The notes under the pieces: generated by a model
The model's database searches: none
Told to the model about the DNA's origin: nothing
What the model saw: only the letters and a program-made list of their open reading frames with translations
Program-made: the position numbers and the translations under genes
Source of the DNA: Rhodospirillales bacterium
GTDB taxonomy: Bacteria > Pseudomonadota > Alphaproteobacteria > Micavibrionales > Micavibrionaceae
DNA length: 64,000 nucleotides
Direction: 5' to 3'
Assembly (NCBI GenBank): GCA_020638395.1
Contig: JACKIP010000006.1
Coordinates: 34,442-98,441, forward strand
Shown: one piece after another, positions 1 through 8,274 of the stretch
Layout: each line of letters opens with the position of its first letter
Position numbering within the stretch: the stretch's first letter is position 1

Positions 1-1568
1 GACTGCCTGAGGAGGAAAAGCATTTTTCCCTGACGGTTTTGTTGCCCGGACTGCAAAAAGAGCAAAAAACCATTGCCGCTATTCTGGCGCGGGATGATAA
101 AAGCTGGAGTCATACCGAACGTGCTCTGATAACACTTTATGAAACGGCCAGTGATCTGCGGGATCTGGTCAAATCTCTGCATTTTATTTTACCGTTGCGG
201 ATGCCGTTGCCGGAATTCGTGCGTGCAGAGCTGGATATTCCAGCCTCTGAGGCGGATACGTATCTTGATCTGAAGCGATATGAAGAAAAAATCTCGACCT
301 TTGTGCGGGCGCTGCCGGAAGAGCAGGTTAGTGATGATCTGAAGCTTTTTATCCTTCAGCTGTCCCTGATCGAGCAAAGCGGAGATACGGAGCCGTTTTT
401 CCGGATTATGCCGCCGGAATGGCCTTTGAATCAGGGGCAGGAGTGGCTGTCTCCGTGGATTTTAATCAATAGTGGCATGGGCGGGCCGGAAAGTGCGGCA
501 TATCTGGATCTGTGGAAAGATATGGCGGTTGCGTATCGGGCGCAGGATACTAGGGCGTGGCAGGTCGCAACAGAAGCGGCCTATCAGAAAGCATTGTCTT
601 TTAAAAATAGTGGGGTCTCACCGCGCAGACTGGTGCTGGAAACCCGTTACCAGCAGTGGAATTTGCTTTTCTACAGCTTTGTTCTTTTTGGAATTGCGAC
701 GGCGTGCGGCGCGGCGGCTCTGTCTTTCCCGCGGGTTGCCGTTTTGAGATACCTTACCGCGGGAGCGTTAATTCCTGCGGTGGGGTTGCATGCAACGGCG
801 TTATGTATGCGCGTTATGATTCTGGAGCGCCCGCCGGTCAGCACTCTGTATGAGTCGGTGCTGTTTGTCAGCCTGATTTGTGTTGCGACCGCGCTTGTCT
901 TTGCGCTTTTTCAGAAGAACAAAAGCTTTCCGTTGTTTTTGGCGGCGGTCAGTGGGGTGATCTTTTCCTTTTTATCCGGATATCTGGCCAAAGACGGCGA
1001 TACGCTGCAGGTTCTGGTGGCGGTGTTAAATACGAATTTCTGGCTGGCCACGCATGTGACGGTTATCACTGCCGGGTATGGTCTGTGCGTCTTGACGGCG
1101 ATGTTGGCGCACGGCGCGTTGCTGATGAAAGCCTTTGGGAAAGATGTTTCCGGATTGACGCGCAAGGTCTGGGCCCCGGCGCTGATATCCTTGTTGTTGA
1201 CATCGGTCGGAACGATTCTAGGCGGGGTCTGGGCAGATCAATCCTGGGGCCGGTTCTGGGGATGGGACCCCAAGGAAAACGGCGCGTTGCTGATTGTTTT
1301 ATGGCTGGTCTGGGTCGTTCATGGAAAGATATCCGGGCACCTGAAAGAAACCGGATTTCTGGTTAGTGTGGCCTTGTTGAATGTGATCGTGGCGCTGGCC
1401 TGGTTTGGGGTTAATCTGCTGAGTGTAGGACTGCACTCCTACGGATTTATCAGCGGGATTGCCTGGGGATTAGGGGTGTTCTGCACCGTGGAAGCGGTTT
1501 TTGTCGGGGTTTGCGGAGCGGTGATTAAAAGAAAATCCTATCTGAGCGGGGTGGCAACATGCGTGTGA
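1..1568 (+). CDS. Cytochrome c biogenesis protein CcsA, C-terminal part (5' end outside window)
   Basis: The reading frame is already open at base 3, so this is the C-terminal part of a longer protein. The last ~300 residues form a multi-spanning membrane domain of the CcsA/ResC family. They carry the haem-handling WWD signature (WGRFWGWDPKE, near bases 1243-1281), flanked by conserved histidines in ATHVT and LHSYGF. About 200 soluble residues precede it, as in the long ResB-CcsA fusions known from Bacteroidetes and epsilonproteobacteria. Members of this family move haem across the membrane and attach it to apocytochrome c (System II). The stop overlaps the start of the thioredoxin-like gene by 10 bases, so the two are probably co-translated. 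Alphaproteobacteria normally use System I (Ccm), so this gene is unexpected here. The fusion to ResB is inferred, because the upstream part is not visible. Confidence 0.85.
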   Translation, partial: LPEEEKHFSLTVLLPGLQKEQKTIAAILARDDKSWSHTERALITLYETASDLRDLVKSLHFILPLRMPLPEFVRAELDIPASEADTYLDLKRYEEKISTFVRALPEEQVSDDLKLFILQLSLIEQSGDTEPFFRIMPPEWPLNQGQEWLSPWILINSGMGGPESAAYLDLWKDMAVAYRAQDTRAWQVATEAAYQKALSFKNSGVSPRRLVLETRYQQWNLLFYSFVLFGIATACGAAALSFPRVAVLRYLTAGALIPAVGLHATALCMRVMILERPPVSTLYESVLFVSLICVATALVFALFQKNKSFPLFLAAVSGVIFSFLSGYLAKDGDTLQVLVAVLNTNFWLATHVTVITAGYGLCVLTAMLAHGALLMKAFGKDVSGLTRKVWAPALISLLLTSVGTILGGVWADQSWGRFWGWDPKENGALLIVLWLVWVVHGKISGHLKETGFLVSVALLNVIVALAWFGVNLLSVGLHSYGFISGIAWGLGVFCTVEAVFVGVCGAVIKRKSYLSGVATCV

Positions 1569-2137
1569 ATATTTTCCTGTTGATCCTTGTGGTGGCTGGT
1601 ACGCTTGCCGTGACCTATGTTTTAAACCAGCCTGTCCGACCAACCGTGCAGGAGGTCCCGGTGTCAACCATCCAGCCTGTTGAAGCCTATCCGCTGGCGC
1701 CGGATCTTCTCCTGACAAGCGTCCGCAAGGAAACATTTCACCTGTATGATTTTAAAGGGAAAATTATTCTTGTAAATTTCTGGGCATCCTGGTGTGTGCC
1801 CTGCGTGATTGAATTTCCTCAAATGTTGGCTCTGGCGGAAAAAGAGCCGGATCGTCTGGTATTTCTGGCGGTATCGGTGGATGCTTCCACAGAGAATATC
1901 GAGCGGTTTATAGCGCGTCTGGACGATGAATCGCGGGCGCGTCTGAATTTGCCGAATGTTCATATTATTCACGACCCGGACAAAAAAATTTCTCAGGATG
2001 TTTTCCAGACGGTGCGCTATCCGGAAACGCTGGTCATTGGCTCGGATCTTACCTTGCGGGAAAAAATTATCGGCGCCAGCGAGGATTTCTCCTCTGAAGA
2101 GTTTCGGGCGCGGCTCATGGAAAAATTCCATGAATAA
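1559..2137 (+). CDS. TlpA/ResA-like membrane-anchored thiol-disulfide reductase
   Basis: 192 residues. An N-terminal hydrophobic segment (about residues 4-22) should act as an uncleaved anchor, placing a thioredoxin fold in the periplasm. The active site is FWASWCVPC, with cysteines 79 and 82, followed by a typical TlpA fold ending near residue 190. In the TlpA/ResA/CcmG family this CxxC keeps the haem-binding cysteines of apocytochrome c reduced. The position directly after, and overlapping, the CcsA-type haem ligase supports that role. It therefore likely works as the ResA of this System II pathway. The substrate is inferred from context only. Confidence 0.87.
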   Translation: MRVNIFLLILVVAGTLAVTYVLNQPVRPTVQEVPVSTIQPVEAYPLAPDLLLTSVRKETFHLYDFKGKIILVNFWASWCVPCVIEFPQMLALAEKEPDRLVFLAVSVDASTENIERFIARLDDESRARLNLPNVHIIHDPDKKISQDVFQTVRYPETLVIGSDLTLREKIIGASEDFSSEEFRARLMEKFHE

Positions 2138-2190
2138 CATCAATTTATTTCATCAGCCGATTGATTGACTTTTCCGTCAATAAAGCCACA

Positions 2191-2302
2191 TTAGAGCAAA
2201 GAACGTTTCGCGTGACTTTCGTTGCGGCGCGGTGCCCCTCACGTGGGTATGTCTACGCTTCGTCGCTTGCTCCTGAGTCACCCTAAACGTTCTTTGCTCT
2301 AA
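2191..2302. repeat. Long palindromic intergenic repeat, copy A
   Basis: This 112-base element lies between the thioredoxin-like gene and dps. Its ends are a perfect 18-base inverted repeat (TTAGAGCAAAGAACGTTT and its reverse complement). A second inverted pair, GTGACT/AGTCAC, lies just inside. The core contains CTCACGTGGGTATGTCTACG followed by CTTCGTCGCTTGC. The same core and ends recur at 46965-47071 (full copy B) and 39757-39812 (half copy C, other strand). A transcript would fold into one long hairpin. No coding potential is visible. It may work as a bidirectional terminator or be a non-autonomous mobile palindrome. Confidence 0.8.
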
Positions 2303-2335
2303 TCTTGTCTTAATTTTTAAAATGGAGAGAAAAAA

Positions 2336-2788
2336 ATGACCAAGCATAATCTGGCGCAGGCTTTGAAGGTCCTTCTTGCGGATAGCTACGCTCTGTATCT
2401 GAAAACTCATAACTATCACTGGAATGTGGAAGGAAAGCGTTTCGTCGAGCTTCACACTTTCTTTGAGGTTCAATATACCGAGCTTGCCATGGCGGTCGAT
2501 GCCATTGCGGAAACAATTCGTATGCTGGGTGAAAAAGCTCCGGGATCGTTCCGGAAATATATGGAGTTGACCAGTATTAAGGACGGGGACGAAAGCGCGT
2601 CTGCCTGCCAGATGGTGTCAGACCTGGCCGCTGATCAAGGGCTTGTCATGAACAGCATCGAAGCCGCTCTGAAAATTGCCAAAGAGCTGGAAGACGAAGC
2701 TACCATTGGTCTGCTGGCGGAACGGTTGGCGGTGCATCGAAAAGCGGAATGGATGCTGCGTTCTTCCGCAACCGGGTGTGAAAAGTAA
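2336..2788 (+). CDS. dps: Dps family ferritin-like DNA-protection protein
   Basis: 150 residues, the usual length for Dps/miniferritins, which assemble into dodecamers. These oxidise Fe(II) with hydrogen peroxide and shield DNA in starvation or oxidative stress. The inter-subunit ferroxidase ligands are readable as H28 (in THNYHWNVEG), H40, D55 and E59. Their spacing of 12, 15 and 4 residues matches the classical H31-H43-D58-E62 arrangement of the family. A GGAGAG ribosome site lies a few bases before the ATG. The gene stands alone behind palindromic repeat A. It lacks a lysine-rich N-terminal tail, so direct DNA binding is uncertain. No OxyR or Fur site was recognised. Confidence 0.92.
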   Translation: MTKHNLAQALKVLLADSYALYLKTHNYHWNVEGKRFVELHTFFEVQYTELAMAVDAIAETIRMLGEKAPGSFRKYMELTSIKDGDESASACQMVSDLAADQGLVMNSIEAALKIAKELEDEATIGLLAERLAVHRKAEWMLRSSATGCEK

Positions 2789-2826
2789 GTCTTGAGCCCT
2801 GCCGGTTTTTCTCCTATAGGTGAAGG

Positions 2827-3279
2827 ATGTATCACGATCACGATTATTATATGAAGCGCGCCTATCAGCAGGCTTTGAAAGGCTATAATGAGGGTGGCTG
2901 CCCCATTGGCGGGGTGCTTGTCGATAATGACACCGGGGAGATTCTGGGGGAGGGGCACAATGCTCTGGTTCAGGAAGGAAATCCGATTATCCATGGGGAA
3001 ATGGCGGCGATGCGGGCGGCCGGGCGCATGCCCTCCCGCCGCAACACGACCATGTATACGACGCTTAGCCCGTGTATGATGTGTGCCGGTACCATTGCCC
3101 AGTTCCATATCGGACGCGTGGTGGTCGGAGATACCGTGAACTCCGAAGGAAACGTGGCCTTTTTGCGCGATCGCGGGGTCGAGGTGATTGTCCTCGATGA
3201 CCCGGAATGTATCGCGCTGGTCCAAAAGTTCCGTGCCGAAAAACCAGATCTTTGGGACGAAGACTGGGGCGGGGTGTAA
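2827..3279 (+). CDS. Yeast-type cytosine deaminase / nucleoside deaminase
   Basis: 150 residues with the zinc site of the cytidine deaminase superfamily: HGE at residues 56-58 (zinc histidine and catalytic glutamate) and PCMMC at 82-86 (two zinc cysteines). The C-terminal end (KPDLWDEDWG) resembles the active-site lid of yeast Fcy1 (PQDWFEDIG). This favours free cytosine to uracil deamination over tRNA adenosine deamination by TadA. The product would be a small cytosolic dimer in pyrimidine salvage. The gene follows dps with a 38-base gap and has no other pyrimidine gene next to it. Substrate assignment comes from motif resemblance. Guanine deaminase or TadA is less likely. Confidence 0.8.
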   Translation: MYHDHDYYMKRAYQQALKGYNEGGCPIGGVLVDNDTGEILGEGHNALVQEGNPIIHGEMAAMRAAGRMPSRRNTTMYTTLSPCMMCAGTIAQFHIGRVVVGDTVNSEGNVAFLRDRGVEVIVLDDPECIALVQKFRAEKPDLWDEDWGGV

Positions 3280-3281
3280 CT

Positions 3282-3587
3282 CTATAACCGCACCACCAAT
3301 TCCCAATCATCCGGCTGTTGCGTGTCGGTTGCAACTTTATTTGCGGAGATGCCCCCACATTTCGTGCAGCGGTGAATGATTTGCCATCCCTTTTGGGATT
3401 TATGCGTCAACCCTGCCGGGGCCATCAAGGCGCGGCACGCATTCGCTCTGTCGCCGGGTTTAATATCGACGTGCAGGGAATACAAACAAACCGGACAGTG
3501 ATTGCGGTAACTGCCGTTTGTTAATGCTGATATGTTTGCGTGACAATGTGCACAGACAAACCCTGTGTTTTCTAACTCTCTCGCCAT
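3282..3587 (-). CDS. RNHCP domain protein (small zinc-ribbon protein)
   Basis: 101 residues. The sequence shows CAHCHAN near the N-terminus, then the namesake RNHCPVCL motif, then a CTKCGG pair near residue 80. Together these make three Cys/His clusters fit for zinc binding. This is the RNHCP family, whose molecular role is not established. The start at 3587 is chosen because AAGGAG lies seven bases upstream of that ATG, whereas an ATG 11 codons earlier has no ribosome site. The stop is two bases from the deaminase stop on the other strand, so the two genes converge. Function unknown; family assignment is confident. Confidence 0.8.
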   Translation of the reverse strand: MARELENTGFVCAHCHANISALTNGSYRNHCPVCLYSLHVDIKPGDRANACRALMAPAGLTHKSQKGWQIIHRCTKCGGISANKVATDTQQPDDWELVVRL

Positions 3588-3936
3588 CCGAGACTCCTTG
3601 TTTTCGTGGTTGAAAATCAAGGAGCAGGGTTCCGTTTACTCTTACCCGCCCAAAAAGAAGAGGCCGGTTTCAGGCTTGACAAGGGAGGGACAAATTCACT
3701 GCTTGGCCATCGCAGCTACGTCCGGTTCCTGCTTGTGGGGTTCTTGCTATTGAACGTTCCCCACTCGAAGTCATGCGCGGGAAGCACATGCCACCGGTAA
3801 GTGTCACCTTGTCTCACTGAGCTATAAAGGCGTCGTCCCCTGTTAGATGGCGAGTTTATAAACTCTTTTCATAGGACATCCTTATTGCTAGTAATGAGGG
3901 GAAGATAACAAATTTCTGGTGGAAAGGCAAATGGTT
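3588..3936. other. Non-coding tract with RNA-like secondary structure
   Basis: About 350 bases lie between the RNHCP and kinase starts, with no credible ORF. Within roughly 3700-3865 there are several nested inverted pairs: GTGGGG/CCCCAC closing an inner GTTC/GAAC hairpin (3733-3762), a CCGGT/ACCGG pair around it, a six-pair stem with a five-base loop over ATGCGC-GGGAA-GCACAT, and GAGTTTATAAACTC followed by TTTTC at 3852-3869. CCATC near 3707 can pair with GATGG near 3846 to close the whole. This could be a structured RNA or the leader of either flanking gene. It matches no RNA family I can name, and no clear promoter was found. Confidence 0.35.
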
Positions 3937-4410
3937 ATGACAAAAATTTATTTCCTGCATGGGTTTTGTGGCTCCGGGAAAACAACCTATGCAAAAAAAT
4001 TGGAAGCCGAGGGAATGGCTGTGCGCTTTTCTCTCGATGAATGGATGGTTGATTTGTATGGCGTTAATCCTCCCGCGGGTTCATATGCAGAATATAACAG
4101 CCGGATAGAAGCCGTTATGCTAAAAGTAGCGGCGCATATTTTAAATCAGGGCGGCTCTGTTATTCTTGATTTTGGTTTCTGGACGCGACAAGAACGGGAT
4201 GAAGCGCGGGCCTGGGCGGAAGAGATGCAACAGCCTTATAAATTCCTGGCATTCGACGCGCCGGAAGAGGTCCTGAAATCTCGCGTTTTGACACGAACAT
4301 CCGCGCAAAAGGACGGTGAAGTCTTTATTGATGAGAATGCTTTCAACCTGTTTAAAACTCGCTTTGAACCTTTGCAGGAGGATGAAGTGTGTGAGAAAAT
4401 ATCTTCTTAA
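3937..4410 (+). CDS. P-loop kinase / AAA-type small ATPase
   Basis: 157 residues. The N-terminus carries a Walker A loop, GFCGSGKTT (residues 9-17), followed by a DEWM motif around residue 34 and a C-terminal helix rich in acidic residues. Size and layout fit the zeta-toxin/chloramphenicol-phosphotransferase-like group of small P-loop kinases, which phosphorylate small molecules or sugars. The substrate cannot be told. The start at 3937 is preferred over GTG 3919 or ATG 3931, because AAAGG lies nine bases before it. No antitoxin-sized gene is adjacent, which argues against a zeta toxin-antitoxin pair. It converges on the response regulator gene. Confidence 0.7.
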   Translation: MTKIYFLHGFCGSGKTTYAKKLEAEGMAVRFSLDEWMVDLYGVNPPAGSYAEYNSRIEAVMLKVAAHILNQGGSVILDFGFWTRQERDEARAWAEEMQQPYKFLAFDAPEEVLKSRVLTRTSAQKDGEVFIDENAFNLFKTRFEPLQEDEVCEKISS

Positions 4411-4437
4411 GGGATTTGTTATTCTGCATGATCCAGC

Positions 4438-4851
4438 TTATTCCGGTGGGAATTTACTGATATCAAGATATTCTTTCATCAGATCCCCCAGTTTTAGAAT
4501 ATCATCTTTCAGAATGTAGCCTGCCGCGTTCAAGGTATAGGCGCGGTCCATGTCCTGCGGGCGGCTGGAAGTGGTGAGCATAAAGACAACGTTACGGGAA
4601 AGATCCTTGTCATTTCGGACATGTTCCAGAAAAGTCAGTCCATCCATACGCGGAAGATTAATATCAATAAGAAGAATGCAGGGTTGCGACACCTTTTTGT
4701 CACTGCTTCCTTTAAGGATTTCCAAAGCTTCTACGCCGTCTATGGCAGAGCAAATCTCGTTTTCGATATTTGATTTAGCAAAAACCCTGCATGCAATGTC
4801 CGCATCAACTTCGTTGTCTTCAACTAAAAGTATATTCACGGGATATTTCAT
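4438..4851 (-). CDS. Single-domain response regulator (CheY/Rcp1-like)
   Basis: 137 residues making one receiver domain and nothing else. It shows the acidic pair E11-D12 (LLVEDNEVDAD), the phospho-acceptor D63 in LLIDINLPRMDG, the threonine of FMLTTSS and the lysine of YILKDD. The form VEDNEVD and the long loop before D63 are typical of Rcp1-type regulators paired with phytochrome-like or PAS kinases. It is divergent from the sensor kinase at 4932 with an 80-base gap, so the two probably form one signalling pair. With no output domain it must act by protein contact or phosphotransfer. ATG 4851 is chosen by family length; no strong ribosome site is visible. Confidence 0.88.
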   Translation of the reverse strand: MKYPVNILLVEDNEVDADIACRVFAKSNIENEICSAIDGVEALEILKGSSDKKVSQPCILLIDINLPRMDGLTFLEHVRNDKDLSRNVVFMLTTSSRPQDMDRAYTLNAAGYILKDDILKLGDLMKEYLDISKFPPE

Positions 4852-4931
4852 CAGAAGAATTGTAGAAGTATGGTGCCCTAAATACAAATAAAAAAACAAA
4901 ATATCATAGTTATGTATGCACTCTATACATC

Positions 4932-7022
4932 ATGGGAACGGCGGGTATAGTATTATTATCTATAATTGAAATTAATTTGAGAAGCTTTCTTTTGTCCAAT
5001 AATAAAATTCTTCGGTTTCTTTCTTTGTGTGCGGCCGTCATCGTGACGATCATCAGCGTGTCTGTTATTTTTCTGTGGCACAAAAGAGACCTTGAATTCA
5101 TTCAAAATAACGGCTGGATCTTTTATATGCAGCACATGACGGCTGTTTTATTTCTGATGAGCGGTCTGGGACTGTTTTGCGCGATTCTGAATAAAACACG
5201 GGGGCTCTTTTTTTTCGGAGGAGTGACACTTGCCTTTTCCGCAATAATTGCGGTGGAATATATCTCAGGCCTCGATTTTTCGATCGATCAGCTATTTCTG
5301 GAAGATTACATCCATCCTGAAACGGCACATCCGGGGCGTCCGGCCCCAAATACGGTTCTGGCTTTTTTATGTATCGGGTTTGCAGAAATTTTGCTGGGAC
5401 TTAATAGAAAGCGCCAAAGCGATATCGTGACGGCGACGGTTGAAGTTATTGGCTTTGTTGTCTTTGTTTTGGGGGCTCATGCTCTGGGAGGGTATATACA
5501 GTCTGTGGAGATAGCTTATGCCTGGGGGACGGACACACGGATGTCTATCCATACGGCTATTTCGAATGCAGCTTTAGGATTTGGATTGCTCGCGATATCC
5601 TGGTCGTCGCAGAGTAAACAAATCTTCAAAGTTCCGTTATGGGTGCCGTTCATTATATGTTTCTTGGCATTGCAGGTTGATCTGGTCGCTCCCCCGGAAA
5701 TCATTGCCAGTATTGTCTATATTCCACTTGTTTTTTGTAGTGTCTGGTTCATTCTTCCACGGACAGCCTTTACATTTGCTATTATTGCAACTCTTCTGGC
5801 TGTTTTGCGTTATCTGCTATTCCCCGAAGTTTATATGACGGAAGAAAATATGATTAACCGTTTGTTGACCATCGGGGCCATATGGTTTGTGGCAATTCTT
5901 GTATTCTGGCAGCGCGTCATTGATCGAAAGCTGGAGCGTAGCGAGAACTACCTGAAATCCATACTGGATCATACGATTGAAGGGTTGATTGTTACAGATA
6001 GTCACGGAACCATCAAAAACTACAACCGGGCCTGCGAAAAAATATTTGGGTACACGGCGGATGAGGTGATCGGAAAGAAGGTTACGATGCTTCTTCCTCC
6101 GTATTACCGAAAAAAATATAAGCGCCGTATTGAAGACTATCTCGTAGATAATAAAGCCTCCGGCATGATTGCTATGGATCGTGAGGTCGAAGGGCTGAGG
6201 AAAGACGGTACGTCGATTCCCATAAATGTGGGAGTGAATGAGATGCGGGTTGAAGGAGAGCGCTTTTTCAGTGGCATAGTGCGTGATATCACCAAACAAA
6301 AGCAGGCGGAAGCGGAGCTTTTACGTTCAAATACCGAGCTGGAGCGATTTGCATTTGTGGCCGCTCATGATTTACAGGAGCCTCTGCGTATTGTGATTAC
6401 ATCAACCGATATTTTCAGAGAAGAATGTGAAAAAGAACTCAGTGAGCAATCTTTGGAATTTATTGTACATGCACAAAACGCGGCAAAGCGTATGAGGGCG
6501 CTCATCAAAGATCTTCTGGAATACTCACGGATCGATAATGAATATCAGGGATGTGAGCCGGTTTCTTTGACAGAGATCGTTAATATGGCTTTGGAAAATT
6601 TAAATTTTGATATTCGGAAAACGGGCGCTCAGATACAGGTTGATACGGAAATGCCCGTTGTTAATGGAAATCCTGTTCAGTTGTTGCGCCTGTATCAAAA
6701 TCTGATTGGGAATTCCATTAAATACAGAAACAAGGATATTCCGCCTCAAATCCACATAAAAGCCAAAAAAGACGGGATGCACTGGATTTTATCTGTTGAA
6801 GATAATGGGATTGGGATTGAGCAGGAGTATCTTGAAAAAATATTTTCTCCATTTATCCGTCTTCATACGGCAACGCAATATCCCGGAACGGGGATTGGTC
6901 TTGCTATGTGCCGCCGGATTGTCGAAAGTCACAAGGGGAAAATATGGGCCCTCTCCACTGTCGGGAAAGGGAGTTCTATATTTTTCTCGCTCCTGGATGC
7001 AAGTGCGGAGCTGTCAGAATAA
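4932..7022 (+). CDS. Membrane-anchored PAS sensor histidine kinase
   Basis: 696 residues. The first ~330 hold about eight hydrophobic segments with no recognised input-domain name. A PAS domain follows (about 340-455: LDHTIEGLIVTDSHGTI through FSGIVRDITKQK). Next is a HisKA domain with phospho-acceptor H479 in FAFVAAHDLQEPLR, the phytochrome-like form. The ATPase domain has an N-box (NLIGNSIKYRN), G1 (VEDNGIGI) and G2 (GTGIGLAM). Such kinases phosphorylate free-standing Rcp1-type regulators, and one lies divergently 80 bases away. The signal is unknown, either membrane-sensed or bound by PAS. The region is more AT-rich than its neighbours, which may point to acquisition. No regulated target is adjacent. 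Confidence 0.9.
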   Translation: MGTAGIVLLSIIEINLRSFLLSNNKILRFLSLCAAVIVTIISVSVIFLWHKRDLEFIQNNGWIFYMQHMTAVLFLMSGLGLFCAILNKTRGLFFFGGVTLAFSAIIAVEYISGLDFSIDQLFLEDYIHPETAHPGRPAPNTVLAFLCIGFAEILLGLNRKRQSDIVTATVEVIGFVVFVLGAHALGGYIQSVEIAYAWGTDTRMSIHTAISNAALGFGLLAISWSSQSKQIFKVPLWVPFIICFLALQVDLVAPPEIIASIVYIPLVFCSVWFILPRTAFTFAIIATLLAVLRYLLFPEVYMTEENMINRLLTIGAIWFVAILVFWQRVIDRKLERSENYLKSILDHTIEGLIVTDSHGTIKNYNRACEKIFGYTADEVIGKKVTMLLPPYYRKKYKRRIEDYLVDNKASGMIAMDREVEGLRKDGTSIPINVGVNEMRVEGERFFSGIVRDITKQKQAEAELLRSNTELERFAFVAAHDLQEPLRIVITSTDIFREECEKELSEQSLEFIVHAQNAAKRMRALIKDLLEYSRIDNEYQGCEPVSLTEIVNMALENLNFDIRKTGAQIQVDTEMPVVNGNPVQLLRLYQNLIGNSIKYRNKDIPPQIHIKAKKDGMHWILSVEDNGIGIEQEYLEKIFSPFIRLHTATQYPGTGIGLAMCRRIVESHKGKIWALSTVGKGSSIFFSLLDASAELSE

Positions 7023-7131
7023 ACTCTCATTCTCTTTTGTGGTGTTCTGTTTTTTGTGAGTGTTTTTATCTTTTGAAGAAATGTTGTTTCTGGCAGGAAA
7101 TTCTTTAAATAGATAAAAGCGCCGCGCCCCA

Positions 7132-7160
7132 TTGAACAAAATAACTACAGCCTTTATGTT
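7132..7160 (+). promoter_or_regulatory. Possible sigma-70-type promoter of flhF
   Basis: TTGAAC at 7132-7137 and TATGTT at 7155-7160 are separated by 17 bases, about 40 bases before the flhF start. The -35 box agrees well with the consensus, the -10 box only moderately. The call rests on pattern alone. Confidence 0.3.
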
Positions 7161-7201
7161 ACTATGGTAATATCAATAGAAGAGTCGGGTTTAAATTTAT
7201 T

Positions 7202-8215
7202 ATGCGACTAAAGTCGTTTTACGCACCAACCATGAAAGAGGCTATGCAACTCGTCAAAGACATGCTGGGAGAGGATGCCGTGATTATCGGCACAAAGGAA
7301 GAAAAAGGCGGCGGAGTCCGTCTGACGGCGGCGGTCGAGCAGGATACGGAGGACAGGCCGAGCTTGCCGGAGCCGATGAATCTGTTCGGGGAACACGCGG
7401 ATGATGGTGGTGGCGACTGGTTACATGAGGATGGTAATGATGATGAAGATGAAGCGATTATCGAACATCTCACAGATGTTCTTTTGACGCATAATGTTCC
7501 GGAAGATGTCACGGATCATATTATTTCCTGTGCGACTATTTTGGGGGCAACGGACCCGAAATCAGCGCTGATCGCGGCGCTGGAGCATATTTTTGGCTAT
7601 CGTTCTTTGCCTCTTACACCGTATCAGAAACCGATTATGCTGCTTGGCGCTCCGGGATCGGGAAAGACTCTGAATGCTGCGAAGCTGGCGGCACGCGCCG
7701 TGATGAACGGCCGCAAGGTTGCCCTGATTACCACGGATACGGTTCGGGCCGGGGGCGTTGAACAACTGGCGGCATTTACCAAGATTCTGAAGGTTCCGCT
7801 CCTGAAAGCGAGTTCGCCGCAGGAGTTGAAAGTCGCCCTGCTGGAAGCGGACAGTAAGGGGGCTGAGCAAATTTATATTGATACCGCCGGCATCAATCCG
7901 TTTGATCCCCAGTCTATGAAACAGACGGCTAAAATGCTGGCGATGAGTAATATTGAAGCGCTGCTGGTCATGCCCGCGGGGGGCGATGCCGCCGAGTCGG
8001 GAGAGATTTCCCGCGTGTTCGCGGCGCTTGGCGTGCGCTGGATTATGCCCAGTCGTCTGGATATCGCTCGCCGGATCGGAGGGCTGCTGGAGGCCGCGCA
8101 TCAGGGTGGCATGTCTTTTGCAGATGCGTCCTATACTCCGAATGTGGCGGATGGTCTGATTCCCCTGACGCCAGAGCGACTCGCGGAATTACTGATGCCT
8201 GTGGTAAAAAAGTAA
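7202..8215 (+). CDS. flhF: Flagellar-site SRP-like GTPase FlhF
   Basis: 337 residues. The N-terminus (MRLKSFYAPTMKEAMQLVKD through DAVIIGTKE) is the FlhF B-domain. An acidic linker follows, then an NG GTPase with P-loop GAPGSGKTLNAAKLA (near base 7650), the SRP-type TTDTVRAGGVEQL motif, DTAGI, and MPSRLDIARRIGG in place of the usual TKLDE. FlhF is a signal-recognition-particle paralogue that marks the cell pole for flagellar assembly. The protein is shorter than the ~400 residues usual in gammaproteobacteria because the linker is short. It precedes flhG by 59 bases, the standard pairing. No other flagellar genes are in the window. Confidence 0.9.
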   Translation: MRLKSFYAPTMKEAMQLVKDMLGEDAVIIGTKEEKGGGVRLTAAVEQDTEDRPSLPEPMNLFGEHADDGGGDWLHEDGNDDEDEAIIEHLTDVLLTHNVPEDVTDHIISCATILGATDPKSALIAALEHIFGYRSLPLTPYQKPIMLLGAPGSGKTLNAAKLAARAVMNGRKVALITTDTVRAGGVEQLAAFTKILKVPLLKASSPQELKVALLEADSKGAEQIYIDTAGINPFDPQSMKQTAKMLAMSNIEALLVMPAGGDAAESGEISRVFAALGVRWIMPSRLDIARRIGGLLEAAHQGGMSFADASYTPNVADGLIPLTPERLAELLMPVVKK

Positions 8216-8274
8216 ATAAATCGTTAATACCCCTCTCGACAGAGAGGAAAAAAGCATAGAAAATAGAACACATT

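Noticed and set aside
3740..3840. tRNA-like reading on the minus strand (TAGCTCAGTGAG A-box-like, TTCGAGT T-loop-like, hairpin over CTTCCCG)
   Set aside because: No 7-base acceptor stem, no proper D-arm and no T-stem can be formed; the matches look accidental or, at most, the relic of a tRNA.
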